A DNA stretch of 64,000 nucleotides from Acestrorhynchus altus (GCA_034509495.1 CM067514.1:11252602-11316601), one strand, 5' to 3'; shown: positions 1 to 13,988, counted from the stretch's first letter. Numbers and translations are program-made. The notes: generated by a model from the letters alone, not told the origin.

Positions 1-35
<35 letters not shown>
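1..35. repeat. (CA)n microsatellite at the window edge
   Basis: 17 CA units, truncated by the window start. Confidence 0.95.
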
Positions 36-36
<1 letters not shown>

Positions 37-1039
37 GTCAAGGCACATACTCAGTCTAATGGATTAAACCAAACTATATAACCACTTAGTCTGCTCTCAG
101 CTACACGATAATACTGAAGCTATAGAAATGTCCTGGAACTTGTGGGCTGATGAGGCCAGTTTGGGACAGGGTGGGGTCATCTGAAGGTCTAGAATCTGTT
201 CCGTGCAGTATTTATCACACACCATATAGATTGCATATCAGTTTACATACAGCAGATATTAATTTGCACATACAGTAACTCAGTTTATATACATATATAA
301 GTGCCTCCGTATTGTGCATCTTGAAACATACACTGCTAGTTTCAAGAGGTCCTGTATTTCAGCTGATGTAAATACAGGTTCATCTACTATTTTCGCCAGA
401 TCCACACCGGCAATTTTGCTTTCCCCATGACTCACAATCCAGAAACATCAGTGGCTGGATGAAAAGATACAAGTCTGTCTGGATCCCAGAAACTCACTCA
501 GCTTTATGCTCAAACACTGATTACAAGCAAACGTATGTCACAGGAGAGGATGTTGCCTTTAATGGCAATTCAAGTCCATTTGTCAGGTCCAAATCACCAG
601 GTTATGTGAACTTTTTGGTCAGGGTCATTTGGATATTTTTGGATGTCATTATGATTCAAAGAAAAACACATTAATTTGGAAACTGAAATGGCTTTATCAA
701 CCACTAACCATGAAATGGGAAAAACACATTTTGTGTTCTCATTCGCAAGTCTCTGAAAAAAAATTCTGCCCAGGGAATGTAAACTTTTGAGCACAACTAT
801 ACACCGATTAGTCATGATATGACCACCTTCTTGTTTCTACTCTCACTGTCCATTTCATCAATGGACTATCTAAAGATGACCCCATAGAGGTGGCATCCTG
901 TTGCAGTAGCTCCTGATCTCGTCTAAATTTTGACTCTCTTTTCTTGTACTTAAGTTGACTTTTCTGGGTGTGAAGTGTCTTTTTATCATGTTATCCAAAA
1001 TGGACAGCTTGAGCTGGTTTGTACTACTTTTCTTTCTGT

Positions 1040-2400
1040 TTACTAGTTCACTCCAGGGATCAGCTGGCATGACATCCCTCACAAGCTGCGGAAGAGAAGA
1101 CGAGGCAGCTGGGCAGGATCACTGTGTTGCATGCGGAAGAGACACTACAACCCCATAAACCCCTCCATCGTAATGGGGAACATGAGATCCCTTTATAGAT
1201 GAGCTCATGGCGCTAACAGGGCATCAGAGGGAATACCGGGAGTGTAGCATCATGGTGTTTATGGAGTCATTGCTTTACTCCGGACTCGCTCGTATCTTTG
1301 GACAGCCTTCACCTCATTCAGGTGGACTTGACAGATGGTGTATTTCTGTACACATCACTGTAACAGAACAGTTCTGCTATAAAAACATTGAACTTTTAAT
1401 CATTAGCATGAGACCACACTACCTCCCAAGGGAAGTATTGCATGTTATTTGCAAAGCTGCATATGTTCCTCTGTCTGCTAATGCTGACGAGGCTTGTGAT
1501 GTCATAAACTCAGCTATGTGTAGACTGCAGACACAGCACCCACTAAAATTCACATCCCTTATCTCTGGAACTTTGATTATGCTTTTCCCATCTTCATTTG
1601 ACCTCCTTCACCCAGTATTCCTGAGACAATAAAATGTGGTCTGTTTATGCACCAACAAAAAGGATGTATATAACTCCTCCAGAACTCCCTCCACTGGGGA
1701 GAATCTGATCAGGGTCTAATTTTAACTGCTGTCTGTGGCTAAACCCTTAAAACCACGGAGAACCAGCAGTGACCCACACAGCCAGAATAAATGGTCAAAG
1801 AGGTCTGAAGAGGCTGGACTGTTTGAAACCACAGTGCAATACAGGACTATATTAACTTATCTGTGGAAAACACTGTCCCACTAAGACCATTCAGTGTTTC
1901 TCCAACAACAAGCTATTCATGAATCCTGACATAAATGCTGTCCTAAAAGAGAAGAAGAGGCCCTTCAGGTCTAGTGACAAGGATGAGCTGAATGCTTTGC
2001 AGAGAGAGCTGAGAAGGAAATTAGAGTGGGAAAACAGGAGAAATCTGGAGGAACAGTAACAGCATAAAAATGTCAGTGGAGTTTGAAGGCCTTAAAACCA
2101 TCTCTAGCCACAAGACACCAGGTGTTGGGGCACAAGAAGTGGGTGAACAACCTCAATCTATTTCTCAATAGATTTGATCACTCAATCACCCCTCTCCCCG
2201 CACAGACATCCCTGCTGAACCCTCATTCTGCTGAGACACACTATCTTCATACTGCCCCTCCCACCTTCTGAACAATTCTCGGAAGGTCTCTACAGGGCTT
2301 TGTAGTGGGTGCTGCCCAGCAGAACCACCTCCAACAAACATGAGAAAAGACTAATAAGTGGTGGTGGATTTTTCACAGGTGTGAGCACACCACCAGGGAA
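1040..2400 (+). mobile_element. Degraded LINE (CR1/L2/Rex1 group): endonuclease domain and start of RT linker
   Basis: Plus-strand translation shows endonuclease-like blocks of fish non-LTR retrotransposons: MGNMRSL near 1170, HITVTEQFCYKNIELLIISM then RPHYLPREV (1348-1440), YVPLSANADEACDVIN (1465-1515) and RLQTQHP. Further on, NPDINAVLKEKKRPFR and LQRELRRKLEWENRRN (about 1930-2050) match the linker before the reverse transcriptase. Stops and frame changes interrupt it, for example the TAA after NLEEQ at about 2057. This is a dead 5' to mid fragment. The exact family is not resolved. Confidence 0.75.
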
Positions 2401-2779
2401 CAGCCAGGAATGGACAATGAGAGGTCGACTCTTACAAGTACCTGGGTTTTCCCCTAAACACCTAACTGACCTGGTTAATTAACACCACTGCACTTTACAA
2501 AAGAAGCCAGAGCAGACTCCACCTACTGAAAACTGAGGTCATTTGGAGTGCAGGAGCACTGAGGATCTGACACAGTGAGGTGGCATCTCCATCTTTTAGC
2601 AGTGTGTGGTCTGCCAGGGCAACAGTATTTCACTTTTAAGGTTGAAGTGAACTTGTTCTACTGGTCTTTTTCGTTTGGTAATTCTGTTCTATGGGACCGT
2701 CAAGTGTAAAAGTTAAATAACATTGTGTTACTGAATATATCTGTTTGGTTTTTGGCAGTACTTAAGTATGTGAAGGGCA

Positions 2780-3105
2780 GTGCAGGTCCTTCCTCCTAAG
2801 CTGCTTTATTCAACACTGCTCTCCCAGCAAACCACAGGCACTAAACTTAGCCACACATTATTAAATTTTTCTCCATACAGCAGCGTGTGGATCAGACACA
2901 GCAAGACTGCTGGAGTGTTTAAACACAGTGGTCACTCACTACCCTGTCCACTCCCCACTACTGACTAACTATTGAGTAATAGCATGAATGGAGGCTAACA
3001 AACTATGCAGAGGAACACCTGCACTGGAATCTGTCATTATAGAACTACAAAGTGCTCCTGTATGGCTGATAAAATGGACAATAAGAGGTAGTATTTGTAA
3101 TAAGA
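2780..3105 (+). repeat. Degraded fish interspersed repeat (family also at 29050 and 62740)
   Basis: It contains blocks typical of a widespread fish repeat: GTGGATCAGACACAGCA (2887), TGGAGTGTTTAAACACAGTG, AACAAACTATGCAGAGGAAC, ATTATAGAACTACAAAGTGC and TGATAAAATGGACAATAAGAG. The same blocks recur at 29050-29165 and 62740-63240. No coding capacity. Confidence 0.6.
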
Positions 3106-4329
3106 TACAAAGAATCTGTCATAATGTTATTTTTGATTGTTGCAAACTATATATTGTACTTTATATATTGTATATAACACTTTACAGCACATATTAGTTT
3201 GCATATGTCAAATGTCAGTTTATATATATTTATACATATTTACATAATTATTGAAAAGCAGTTTCAGGTTCAGTGTCTTTAGTCCAAATTCTGAAGTTGC
3301 TTAGTGCTATTAATCATCCTTTACAGACAGAGTGCGACCTTGTCAGGACAGTTGTGACTCTGAGGGGAACTTTAAAACAATAATTACCTGTGGATAACCT
3401 TGTTCATCATGCCGGAAAAGAAGGAATCTATCAACGGATCTTTTAAAAGGGGGCTGTCGGTGTCTGGGTGAACGAGTGCATAAGCGCCAGAGAGGTGGAG
3501 AAATTCAGCCAACCAGAATATTCATCAGCTGGGCAATTACACGAACACAACTGAGTTTAACTAGTGTCACTCCATCACATATGCACTGGATAGAAAGTGG
3601 AGAGTAAAGTGTGAGTAGGTGTGTATGTGTGTATTCTGGTCTTTGTGAGGACGCAGTGTACATAGAATGGACTGGGCATTAGTATGTATGAAGTAAACTG
3701 AAGCACTTGTAACCATACTGTACATAAGGACCTAGTTTTCTTAAAGCCCCTTTCTACTCATTTTCACAATTCTATTCTCATGATAATCATTTGTTTCTGA
3801 TGAACTTCACTGTGAACTGGCAAAGAAAAACTGATTTCAAGCTTTTCTCTGGAGACTTTTGCAAACAGTTTTTTTTTCTGCTCTGGAGATTCCGTTGGAT
3901 TTAAGTTGGACGGGACTAAATTTAGCCCAGATGATTCCAGATTAACCAATGAACCAATCAGAGCTAACAATATGTTAATATCCACTTCCATTCCGTTCAT
4001 CTAGAGCGAGGTTAAACCTGCATTCATGAGTGTTCTTCTGTTCTTATGTTCTTGCCAAATGTCATCTTGTCCAAACATCAATGTGAATTTACCCACTGCG
4101 GGACTTATTACTCTTCTCACTGTTCATCTAACTGCATTCTTCTAGCTGTTCTTCTATTTGTTGTTAGTGGGTTTGTTGTATTGTTATATGGGAACACTTT
4201 CCCCTTATGTGCATTAAAGCCTAAGCATAAACAACACAATAATTAGACAGAAAATGTTCTAATACAGCCTAGTTTAGAGTTTGTGAAACCAGTCCATAGT
4301 ATCTGTCTATCAAAAACCCCACATCTGAA

Positions 4330-4331
<2 letters not shown>
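3106..4331. other. No recognisable gene
   Basis: AT-rich unique sequence. I see no supported coding region or named repeat. The short frames here lack any family signature. Confidence 0.5.

Positions 4332-4408
<77 letters not shown>
4332..4408. repeat. (GT)n microsatellite
   Basis: About 38 uninterrupted GT units. Confidence 0.95.
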
Positions 4409-4409
<1 letters not shown>

Positions 4410-4516
4410 GGGTGGGAGGAATAGTGGCAACCAGGTAGCTGTTTCTCCGGAAAGCACCATAATTTGATGTTATTTTTGTGATACCTCTATTTTGTTTCTA
4501 GGTGAACATTCACCCC

Positions 4517-4518
<2 letters not shown>

Positions 4519-4559
<41 letters not shown>

Positions 4560-4571
4560 GAGAGAGAGAGA

Positions 4572-4603
<32 letters not shown>

Positions 4604-4604
4604 T
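4519..4604. repeat. (GA)n microsatellite
   Basis: Interrupted GA run, followed by a purine-rich tract to about 4830. It pairs in principle with the CT run at 4943-4997. Confidence 0.95.
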
Positions 4605-4942
4605 AGATAAAAAAGCTGAGGAGAGAAAGAGTGAGGTGGGAGAAAGTGAGGGGAAAAGAAAAAAGGGTGGAGGAGTACTTGAATACAGAAAAGAAAAGAC
4701 AAAACCAGAGAGAGAAGTGGAAAATAAGTGGAGGAAAGGAAGTAAGAGGAGGAGAAAGTGGCTATGGAGCAGAAAATCCACTGTAATGGGAGTGAAATGG
4801 GAACAGTTGAGCGTTGAAAGGGAAAAAAAAACATAAGAAAAAATATCCAACAGCCACTGAGCAGCATCAGAAAGAATAAAAAAATAGCCATTTTCCAATT
4901 TCCATCTTTTCGGTTCCTTCCTGTCAATGCATTCTAATGGAT

Positions 4943-4996
<54 letters not shown>

Positions 4997-4997
4997 A
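4943..4997. repeat. (CT)n microsatellite
   Basis: CT run with one G interruption, 340 bases from the GA run on the same strand, so the two could form an inverted pair. Confidence 0.95.
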
Positions 4998-5275
4998 TAA
5001 GGCAGGCCGTGTACAGGCTCAGGAGTGACAGCACATTAAAGTGCAAAAGCAAACAGAAACATTAACGGCGGCTCCAATCTCTCCAGGAAACATCTCTGCC
5101 ATCTTGAGTGCTTGATACTGAATAATCACTCCGGCTTTAACGCTCCAGGAGAACCATTCAGCTGATTTTAGATTATTGACTGAATGAAACCCAAGTGCCT
5201 GTTAACTGGAACAAATTAAGGATGGGAAACACGAAGACTTCCCTCAATTACAGGACTGCAATTACAGAACTGAAA

Positions 5276-5283
5276 GTGTGTGT

Positions 5284-5359
<76 letters not shown>

Positions 5360-5367
5360 TGTGTGTT
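5276..5367. repeat. (GT)n microsatellite
   Basis: GT run with single A interruption near 5353. Confidence 0.95.
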
Positions 5368-5897
5368 AAACTGTTTACTGGATTTACTTTTTCTTTTTTT
5401 TCTCCCCCCACAAATCAATTTGTCATATTCAGGGACACGTATGAGAAGCAATTTATTTAACACTTAGGAGAATTAGTTATTTCCAATTTCTCTAGCTGAC
5501 ATTTAAGCTGCGTTGAGGTGGCATGAACGCCTTTCTCTTAACAGCGAGAGCAAAGGTCAATTAATTATCAAATATAAAATTCATATTTATAGTGGCTAAA
5601 GCTCTCTATTCATAATCCATCCAGGTTGTTTACATAGAGCTTAGCATTTCAAAACAGGCAAGGGTTATTATTATAATACCTGCTGAGAGAAGGCTGATGC
5701 TCTGAAAAACAGAGGCCAAGAGTCAGGAGTTCTTTGAAGGCCATGAAAGCAGGTGTATTAAAGGAGAATGACTTAAACACAAATACGGTCATTTATTTAC
5801 TATTTCTATCCACACTCACCAGTGAATCTACATCTAGTTATATATAGAATGCTGCTCAATTTATTGTTGTCAGTTATTATGATTGTTATTAATAATC

Positions 5898-5984
<87 letters not shown>

Positions 5985-6008
5985 TATAAAATTAACTCCC
6001 ATTATATA

Positions 6009-6039
<31 letters not shown>

Positions 6040-6055
6040 ATGGGAGTTAATTTAG
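5898..6055. repeat. (AT)n microsatellite containing a TTAACTCCCATTATA hairpin
   Basis: An AT run at 5898-5977, then AAATTAACTCCCATTATA, an AT run, and TATAATGGGAGTTAATTT. The two arms (about 5988-6006 and 6034-6053) are perfect complements. Confidence 0.8.
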
Positions 6056-6829
6056 ATTTAAGAATCATGGGCAACAAAAGGAGTGAAGTTCAGGGAGATC
6101 AGGAGGACTGGACAACTTAGATTGGAATGAAACTTGGACATGGAGTGAAATAGTTAGTTTAGAAAGGTAGTGGCTAATATTGCATAGAATCATTATACTT
6201 AAGATTATATAAAGATTGTATAAAGATTGTAATTTGATTTGCATGGGCAAATGGATGAGGTTTAAAGCCTTATGTGATTTACTGCAGTCTATAAAACAAA
6301 CAAACACAAAAATGAACCTTTATAGCAGTTAGTAAATAAATTGTAGGAAGTTATTTGATAGATTACTGAGACTAAGAAATTAAAATGAATAGTGACTGTC
6401 TAAGTTCATTGCTTGTTAGCAGAATTAGCCCAGTATCTCCAGTTGTAAGCTTTAAAAACACACATTGGAGATGATGGACTGCATCTGGGCTAAGTGATAA
6501 GTAATTTCATTTAAAGTCTTTTGTGAAACTAAGTAGTAATTAATTTTAAAAATGTGTTGGGTAAAGTTAATACATTTTAAAAACTTTATATCCTTTCTGT
6601 ATTTGTCTCATCATTTTGGTCCACCACACGTTTCATTTTGAGCACCACTATACAAAATTAGCACATTTTAGTTGCCCTGTTACTCCATCTTTAGGACCCT
6701 GTAGTGACCAGTGGATACACCTGTATGTCAAGCCCACTGGGCTAATAATATGGCTCTAGACTACATTGCAAATGTGGGCCCCCCTCAGTGTAAGCCTGTC
6801 TCGAGCTTAAGTAATGAATGAATGATGAC

Positions 6830-6865
<36 letters not shown>

Positions 6866-8398
6866 AATGAACTCCATAATGTAAAAGTTCTAGTCATTAA
6901 AGGTGTTGCTTAAAAGTATAGTTCCAAACCATAACCTTTAAGAACATCTATATTAAATAATGTAGACCATGACTGGACTGGTCATGGTCTAAGCATGAGA
7001 GAGAGTTTGGTCTTCCTGTGGAGAGGCTTCCTTGCTGGAGCGATGTAAATTGTGTGAAGGGCATTAAGCTGGGATTAGGACTGACTCAGGTTTAATTCCT
7101 TCCCCTGGAATAACATCCAGAGTGAATCCACTGAGAAGATTGCCCACAAAGCAGCCTCACATACACCAGGGAAACAGCTTGTGTGTGTGGAGGGGGGTAG
7201 GGGTTCATTCACCTTCAGGACAAAAGTGTTCTGACTTTGTATCAAGACTTGGGGAAACCAGGGCTGATCTAAATGACTAACACATCTCCTGAGTCTGTAA
7301 AGAATTTGGTTACACTTGGATGTGCGGATGATCAGATCTTCAAATTCTTACCAAACTCAACTGAGTATCAGTTATGTTGGGGTTTGGATTTTGGGATGAA
7401 GTTATGGTGAAAGTTTGGATGTTTAGAGGTTATATTGAATAGAATCTTTTACATACAACTTAACATTCAGCTGCATTTCTTCCCAGTGTGTAACAAAGGT
7501 GGAACCCTTTTTTCATGCAATACAGAACCCTCTGTTAAAGGGTGCTTATTGTTGATGTGGGAGAAATGGTCAGCATGCTGACTGGAGACACTTTGATAAG
7601 GATCAGATTGTTATGTCCAGACCACTGGGTCAGAACAAGACCAGTGGTCGGGACAAGTGGAGATGCTTACAGAGGTCTGAGGAAACATAGGCCAGTTATG
7701 GTGATGTGGTTTTGGACAACCAAGGTCCAATGATTCACAAGGGTGATGGGAAATTATCTAATATCAAGGCAATGCATCTTATTACTGAGTTTATTTACAT
7801 TATTGCTTATTTCAAGAATATTATCTCCAGCCTCGCTTAGAAATTTCATATTATTTTAAGTCATTTAGGACTCAAAAGAAGCACAAACCATCATTCTTGT
7901 GTTGGAATTTAAGGTATAAACTCTTTCATTTGATTCAAGAATTATGCTATTGTTCCATCATCTTACTTCAAGGATTTTGAGATGGAGCCAAACTACACTG
8001 AACAGTGCTTATTTGTCAAGACAGGCAGCAGGTATTACAGCAGCATGCACTGAAGAATCACAGAATTACTTCACAATTATTCTTCACACCATGTTTCAGA
8101 TTTGAGACAGATTCATTTTGTTCATACTACATTGTTTTGTCATCCAGGATGACAGCATTGCGTGCGGTAAAAACAGAGATGTTAGGCTTGTGTGAATTGG
8201 CTAGAAGTTCCACAGAAACCCTTGAGCTTTGTTTTCATTCTAAAATGTAAATGGTCTTTGTTGGTTTTCTCATTTAACCTGTTTAAAGCATCTGATCTGC
8301 TTTCATATTTTTCTACACCAGCTATTTTTAATAGCACTACATTATTTTTTTTCTCTGTATATGTTATAAAAATAGTTTAAAATGCTAATCAAAGAAAG
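6056..8398. other. No recognisable gene
   Basis: Unique AT-rich sequence apart from the GAT microsatellite. The palindrome GACCATGACTGGACTGGTCATGGTC sits at 6964-6988. Nothing else stands out. Confidence 0.5.
6824..6866. repeat. (GAT)n microsatellite
   Basis: About 13 ATG/GAT triplets after two AATG repeats. Confidence 0.95.
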
Positions 8399-8489
8399 AT
8401 TCTTCTTCTTCTTCTTCTGCTTATTATTATTATTATATTACTATTATTATTATTATTATTATTATTACTATTATTATTATTATTATTAC

Positions 8490-8552
<63 letters not shown>

Positions 8553-8553
8553 G
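8399..8553. repeat. (CTT)n-(ATT)n trinucleotide microsatellite
   Basis: A few TTC units followed by about 45 ATT/TTA units with ACT interruptions. Confidence 0.95.
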
Positions 8554-9159
8554 CAGTCTAACATTTTCAATATCAATTTAAACACCAGTTACCAATTTCA
8601 GGTACCCTTTGGTTCCCCCTTTGGTTTGATTGCAAAAATGTCAGTATGAACACAAAGCAAACCAGGTCTAAAAGGTAGCAATATGTCAATTTCTTCTTTG
8701 GTCAGGACCAAGTCTTTATCTGACCAAATTCATCTGGGCTCCTATTAATATGTCACTTGTACGTAACACTCACTGCCGCATCCCTGCAGGATCTTCCCTA
8801 AGAAACCTATCTTCATAGAGATACATATGATCCAGAATGCAGCTGATATTTTTGCTATTATATATTTCTCTAATATGACACAGGCGTGTGATTCCTCAGA
8901 GATGAAGATGGAGCGCACCAGTCCTGTGAGGAGAAATGTCCCAGTGAGGTCCCTTATGACATTTGCTCCTTTTGTTTTTCTGCTTGTTGTAGGGTGGTTT
9001 TTCCTACACTGAGAACTCTACAGCTGTACCACGACACTTTCAGCTTATTACAAAACAGCCACATACATCATGCCCTCCCTCTCATTCTCAAACCCTTCTC
9101 CATTCTTTCACTCTTGCTAATTCTTCTCAAGCTTTCTTGTTATTTGTTGTGCTATTTGG

Positions 9160-9480
9160 CCTCTTTTGAGCCTTGGTTCCTCTCAAGGTTTCTTCCTCTT
9201 CATCTGAGGGAGATTTTCCTTACAACTGTTGTCACTGGCTTGCTTGAAAGACACTCGGACCTGGATCTTTGTAAAGCTCTGTTGTTCTCCACGCTCCAGT
9301 GTTGTATAGACTTGAAGAAAGCTTACAACCATGTTCCTCAAGGCATCTAGTGTGATGTGTGGTGTGTGATGAGACCCACGCAGTCCTTACATTGGTTTTG
9401 TTTTGACTGTGTCCATATGCTCTAAGTCAAGCTTGTTCAGAGTTGCTCCTGGATGCTGTCTGGGTTGTGTCTGCTGGCTT
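9160..9480 (+). mobile_element. Composite of fish SINE/LINE 3'-tail sequence and a short RT fragment
   Basis: 9175-9290 has the motif series GGTTCCTCTCAAGGTTTCTT, CATCTGAGGGAG, CACTGGCTTGCT and TTTGTAAAGCTC, a common fish repeat tail. It runs directly into IDLKKAYNHVPQG (about 9305-9350), which resembles the reverse-transcriptase block (DLEKAYDRVPR) of LINEs, followed by degraded sequence. Both pieces are on the plus strand. Confidence 0.5.
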
Positions 9481-11179
9481 CTGTCAGCATAAAAAAGAAT
9501 TTGAAATAATGCTATGGCATGAGTTTCTGTTTAAAAACTTTTAATTAATCTAAATACTGAGATTTGAAGGCTTACTCATATCAGGGCAGGCCTTTGAAAA
9601 AGACTACAATTATGATGTGAGGAGATTTTTTTTTCCTGAAACTGCATCATCAGGACCATAGATGAGATTCATGGCTGAATGTAAATCTGGTGATGACATC
9701 AGCCCATCTCATCGATCAGTCAGAGTCTGCATGCAGGTTGAGCATGTACAAGTGGACAGAGCAGTAAAAATGCACCAGAAGGCCGCTATAGCCTTTAACC
9801 TGGGATTTAATCCAGTTGTATTCCAAGATGGATTACTGGTTGGTAATTCATCACACAATGATGTAACCACAATGGTTATATAGGTTACATCTTGTAGTTT
9901 GTTATGATATGTATCGTGTCTGTTGGTTACTCTGATTCTGTTATATGACCCCTGAACAGGGGCAGAACATTTGTCCTGGATGTATTAAGTTCAAGTTTTT
10001 TATCTTTTATGGAACTTTCCAGGAACTATAAAAGTCACTTGCATGGGATATAACAAAACAAGTAAAGCAATTCTCATCATCGTACTTCCTCTTTATAAAA
10101 AACAGCATTCAGTTTTCCAAGTGTTGATGTTAATCTGTTAGATGAAACTTGTGACTGCAGACTAGTTAAAGATTTTTTTATAGGAGAAAATTGAATTATC
10201 AATGTGGAGATAAGCCATTTCCTGTCCCATTGGAATTATAAGGTCCTAACTGATATTTCTATCAAAATTTAGTTACTTAGTAAACACTTACACTTACACT
10301 GACATGTGCGTTTTGGTGATTGAGTTACTGGTATGCTGCTAGGTGATGCCTTTTTAAAAAATACACCTTGACAGAAAAAAGGTTGGGAAACATAATGTAA
10401 GTAAACTGCAAAATGATGGCACTCAAGACAATGGTGCATCCAATCAAACACGAGCAGAAATAAAATCAGTGTAAACTATGTACAGTCCACAGAGACAGGA
10501 AATATATCTTTGTTTCAACCCCTGGTGCAATTGCATTGATAGTGTGATTAGTGTGAGTAGGTATGAACGCTGCCTTTTGGTCTCTGGTAAGCGCCAAAGA
10601 AGTGTATCGAGACCATCGAAGTCATCTAGAGGAATCAAACACAGGGCATAATGACACAAGACAGTTGTCTGCCTGTGTCTGCCCACTTACTCAGTGGTGA
10701 GCCTGTGTGCAGGCCTGCCCACGTTTCTGTCTAATGCTTTAAATGTGAAAACTTTGTGGCAGTGTGAGCATCAACAAAGAAATCTGACAACATCCGTTGT
10801 AATTTGTGCAACTTTCATTTGAAAATCCAGTGCATGTCTAATACGTGGCAATGTGACTCAGTCCGAATAGCCAGACTGGCTTGGCACATGAAGCATTGCA
10901 CTTTTGCATGTGCGTGTCAGTTTAGGAGTGTGCACCTTCAGACAAATGTCAGATATAGCTTACTTTAAAATGAGGATAAACATCCCAAAAAATACTATTG
11001 TGAGAAATGTGGGCCTCTTTAGCTGCTATGTAAGCCTGGGTCTAACCGCAGTGTTGCTCTTTAAGAAAATATACATTTTCTTTATTTTTTAGCAAACTGC
11101 ATATCTTTTTGGCGATGAAAAGCACTTTTTTAGTGATTTACTGATTAGACATGCATGAAATCTACTGAAAATGAAGCAC

Positions 11180-11181
<2 letters not shown>
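9481..11181. other. No recognisable gene
   Basis: Mixed unique sequence. Short frames have no recognisable domain. Nothing supported. Confidence 0.5.
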
Positions 11182-11252
<71 letters not shown>

Positions 11253-11376
11253 CATGTACAGTGTGCTACATGTGAATGAAGACAGACATGAGTGTGTTTC
11301 AACTTCACACAAACTGAATCAGCCATGCTTGAACACGGAACATGACTGCCCTCTCGTGTGAAGTTAGAATTGCGTG

Positions 11377-11442
<66 letters not shown>
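11182..11442. repeat. (CA)n and (TG)n microsatellite pair in inverted arrangement
   Basis: CA run at 11182-11251 and TG run at 11378-11442 on the same strand, 126 bases apart. Complementary runs could form a stem. Confidence 0.9.
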
Positions 11443-11444
<2 letters not shown>

Positions 11445-13973
11445 AGGGCAGTCAGAGTGAGAAAGTGACTCTGCCAGCATGGTGTGAGTTGGGGGGGGTT
11501 GGGGGTGTGGGGCAGCAGATGGAAGATAATAGCATTTAGAGACGTTCCATTTAGGGGATTAAAATGCAGCAGAGCCAGCTGCCCCCCCACCCCCCACCCC
11601 CCTCCACTCTCCAAGCAGAACATTGCTGAGGCAGAGTGTGTGAGTGAGCTCCACAGCAGCCCAAACATGTGTCCTTGGACTGTTGCACTCCCTCTGGCGT
11701 CCTTCCACCTCCTCCCTCCTTCACTCTCTCTCCTTTCTTCTCAGCGACCCTCTGTCTGGAACACAAATGTGCATCATCTCTGCACACATTTAGAAATGCT
11801 TTGCTATTATTAACTAATTGACCACATCAGCCTCATCCTCTCTAAGAAGCACGCATCATACACTGAACATGTTTTTGCTGATTGACTGCATCTGAGCTCA
11901 TGGATCAGTCTCGCCACTTGTTTCTGGAGAGCTTGTCATGTGCAAATGTTTGGGCACCCCTGTGAAATTAAACATGTGTCTAACCTGTTTTGCAAATCCA
12001 GGTGAGGTTCTAGTTAGATGGTCAGATATTGAGCCTGTTTGTAGGTCCACCAGACATGCAAAAGTGTGTCTGGACTGACCAACACGATACAGACATGAAA
12101 AGACATGTCTTTTTTGATCATCTTTTGTTTGCTAGGCTAATATGCTTCTGCACCCTTTCACACACAATTCACTTTTATTTGCTTAATTTTACAGATAGAG
12201 CAGTGAAACACAATATTAAAGATGTTGTTCCATTCCAAATAAAATGTGCCATGTGTGTTAAATTCAGCAAATAAACAGGAATAATGTCTAAAATGTAATC
12301 ATACACATCTCTGCAGCGATAACCTGGGATAATCAGGGAGGCCATTTTGAACAACCATTCCAATGACAGACATTTGAAGCAAATGAATGAAAATTACATT
12401 AAATTATATCTTCGCTGTAACAACCTGGGTTTTTGCAAATTTCTTAATAAACTGACTCTGAGTTTTCTAAGGTGACCAGATATCCTCTTTTCCCTAAACA
12501 TGTACTTGTTTTGGGAAAATTGCATTGCATTTAACTCAGTGTTCACATCTGCAAATAAACAGATTTACATTCACATCATCATTATCATTCAATCTCCAAA
12601 ATTTGCAGTTTTGCAGGAAAAAGGGAAAAACGTAACTTTCAATGGAAATCAATGTAAAGAAGTTTCATTCCAACTAATTAAGGAGCATTTCTATTGATCC
12701 ATTCCTCACAAATTTCCAACACAATATAAAGATATGCTGAAATTATATAATGTCAATACATTTATTTAAGTAAAATTTAAGGACAGTCACGGAACACAAA
12801 TCCAAATGGACTAAATATTCTGAAATGTTCAATAATCAGATCAAAGTCACAGACAGTTGTAGCCTGTTACACAGAACAGGAGAAAGGTTTTAAAAGGTAG
12901 CTGACATAATTTTATTTATGTATTTTATAGATTAATACACACAAAATCCTAAATATGGTAGACGCTCATGTGTCCCCAGTGTCCTCTTTCAACAAAAAAA
13001 AAAAGCCACCCTAATTGACCAGTTTATCAACACTCTATTAAGAGTTTTGCATTTTGAAGAACCACTCTTGAAGTTGAATTCTACTCAAACAGCTCCATGT
13101 CTGGCACATGGGGATGGATTACAGGCATTAGCCTGAATGTCTGGGGAGTTGTGGGGGGGTTGGCGGTGCTCTGCAGCCCCTTAAACATCTCCATTAATCA
13201 CATCATTACAAAGCCTCTCTTGCTTCGAGAGCACAGTTTCAGCCCTCTATCTTCTTTATCACATTAGCGCTTAATTAAGAATTATGTCAGAGCATCTTGG
13301 CTTTAATTATCTGAATGCCTGCTCCATTTATACAGTGAACTGGTCACAAGTGCATTTGAGGACCAGCCAGGAACTTAAAGCGACACTTCACAATTTCCAT
13401 GTCGACCCCCAATGTAGTCAGTCGTTGCAGCTTCATTCTGCTGCTCAAAAGGCGAATCCAAAAATCAAATGTTGATGGCATTAATAAACCACCAAAACGA
13501 AACAAAACTTCCAGGTTAATGAAGAACACCAGCTGTGACTTGCCAGTGATTTTCACAAACCCGTCTGTCATGCTAAGCTTGTCCGAAAGCTTGTAAAGGC
13601 ATGAAAAATAATCTAACCTCCAGGTCTTTGGTCCTTACAACACATTGCCTCGCTGTCATTATTTATTGTTGTGATGGGGTAGCTTGGTCCAATCCCACTG
13701 TGCAGCTGTTTATTAATAACAATAGTTATTATTGTGTGTGAAGGGGCTACAGTTATAGAACAGATGTCGTTCACTGAGTTTTGTAAAAATCTGTGGAGTG
13801 GGCTTCTCACAGAAAGACATTTTACAACAGTTATCTGATAACTGACCAAACTAGCTGACTGCTGATTATCTGACACTGTAATGAACTATGTTAGTATAAT
13901 TCCATAGTGAGAAATTTTTTTTATTGAAAAACTGGTATTCTGTATAATTTTTTGACGGAACTGCGAAGGAATG
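11443..13973. other. No recognisable gene
   Basis: It contains a G-run and C-run pair around 11490-11600 and AT-rich sequence with ATTAAT/TAATTAAG motifs at 13190-13290 that could be regulatory (see findings). A fragment near 11940 (TGTGCAAATGTTTGGGCACC) resembles a Tc1-like terminus. Confidence 0.4.
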
Positions 13974-13988
13974 TATATATATATGTGG

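Noticed and set aside
1207..1632. 141-codon frame considered as a host gene
   Set aside because: Its residues match LINE endonuclease blocks, and stops follow at once; it is a retrotransposon remnant.
4470..4927. Minus-strand hydrophobic frames resembling a membrane protein
   Set aside because: They are translations of GA/CT microsatellites and adjacent purine-rich tract; two overlapping frames look alike.
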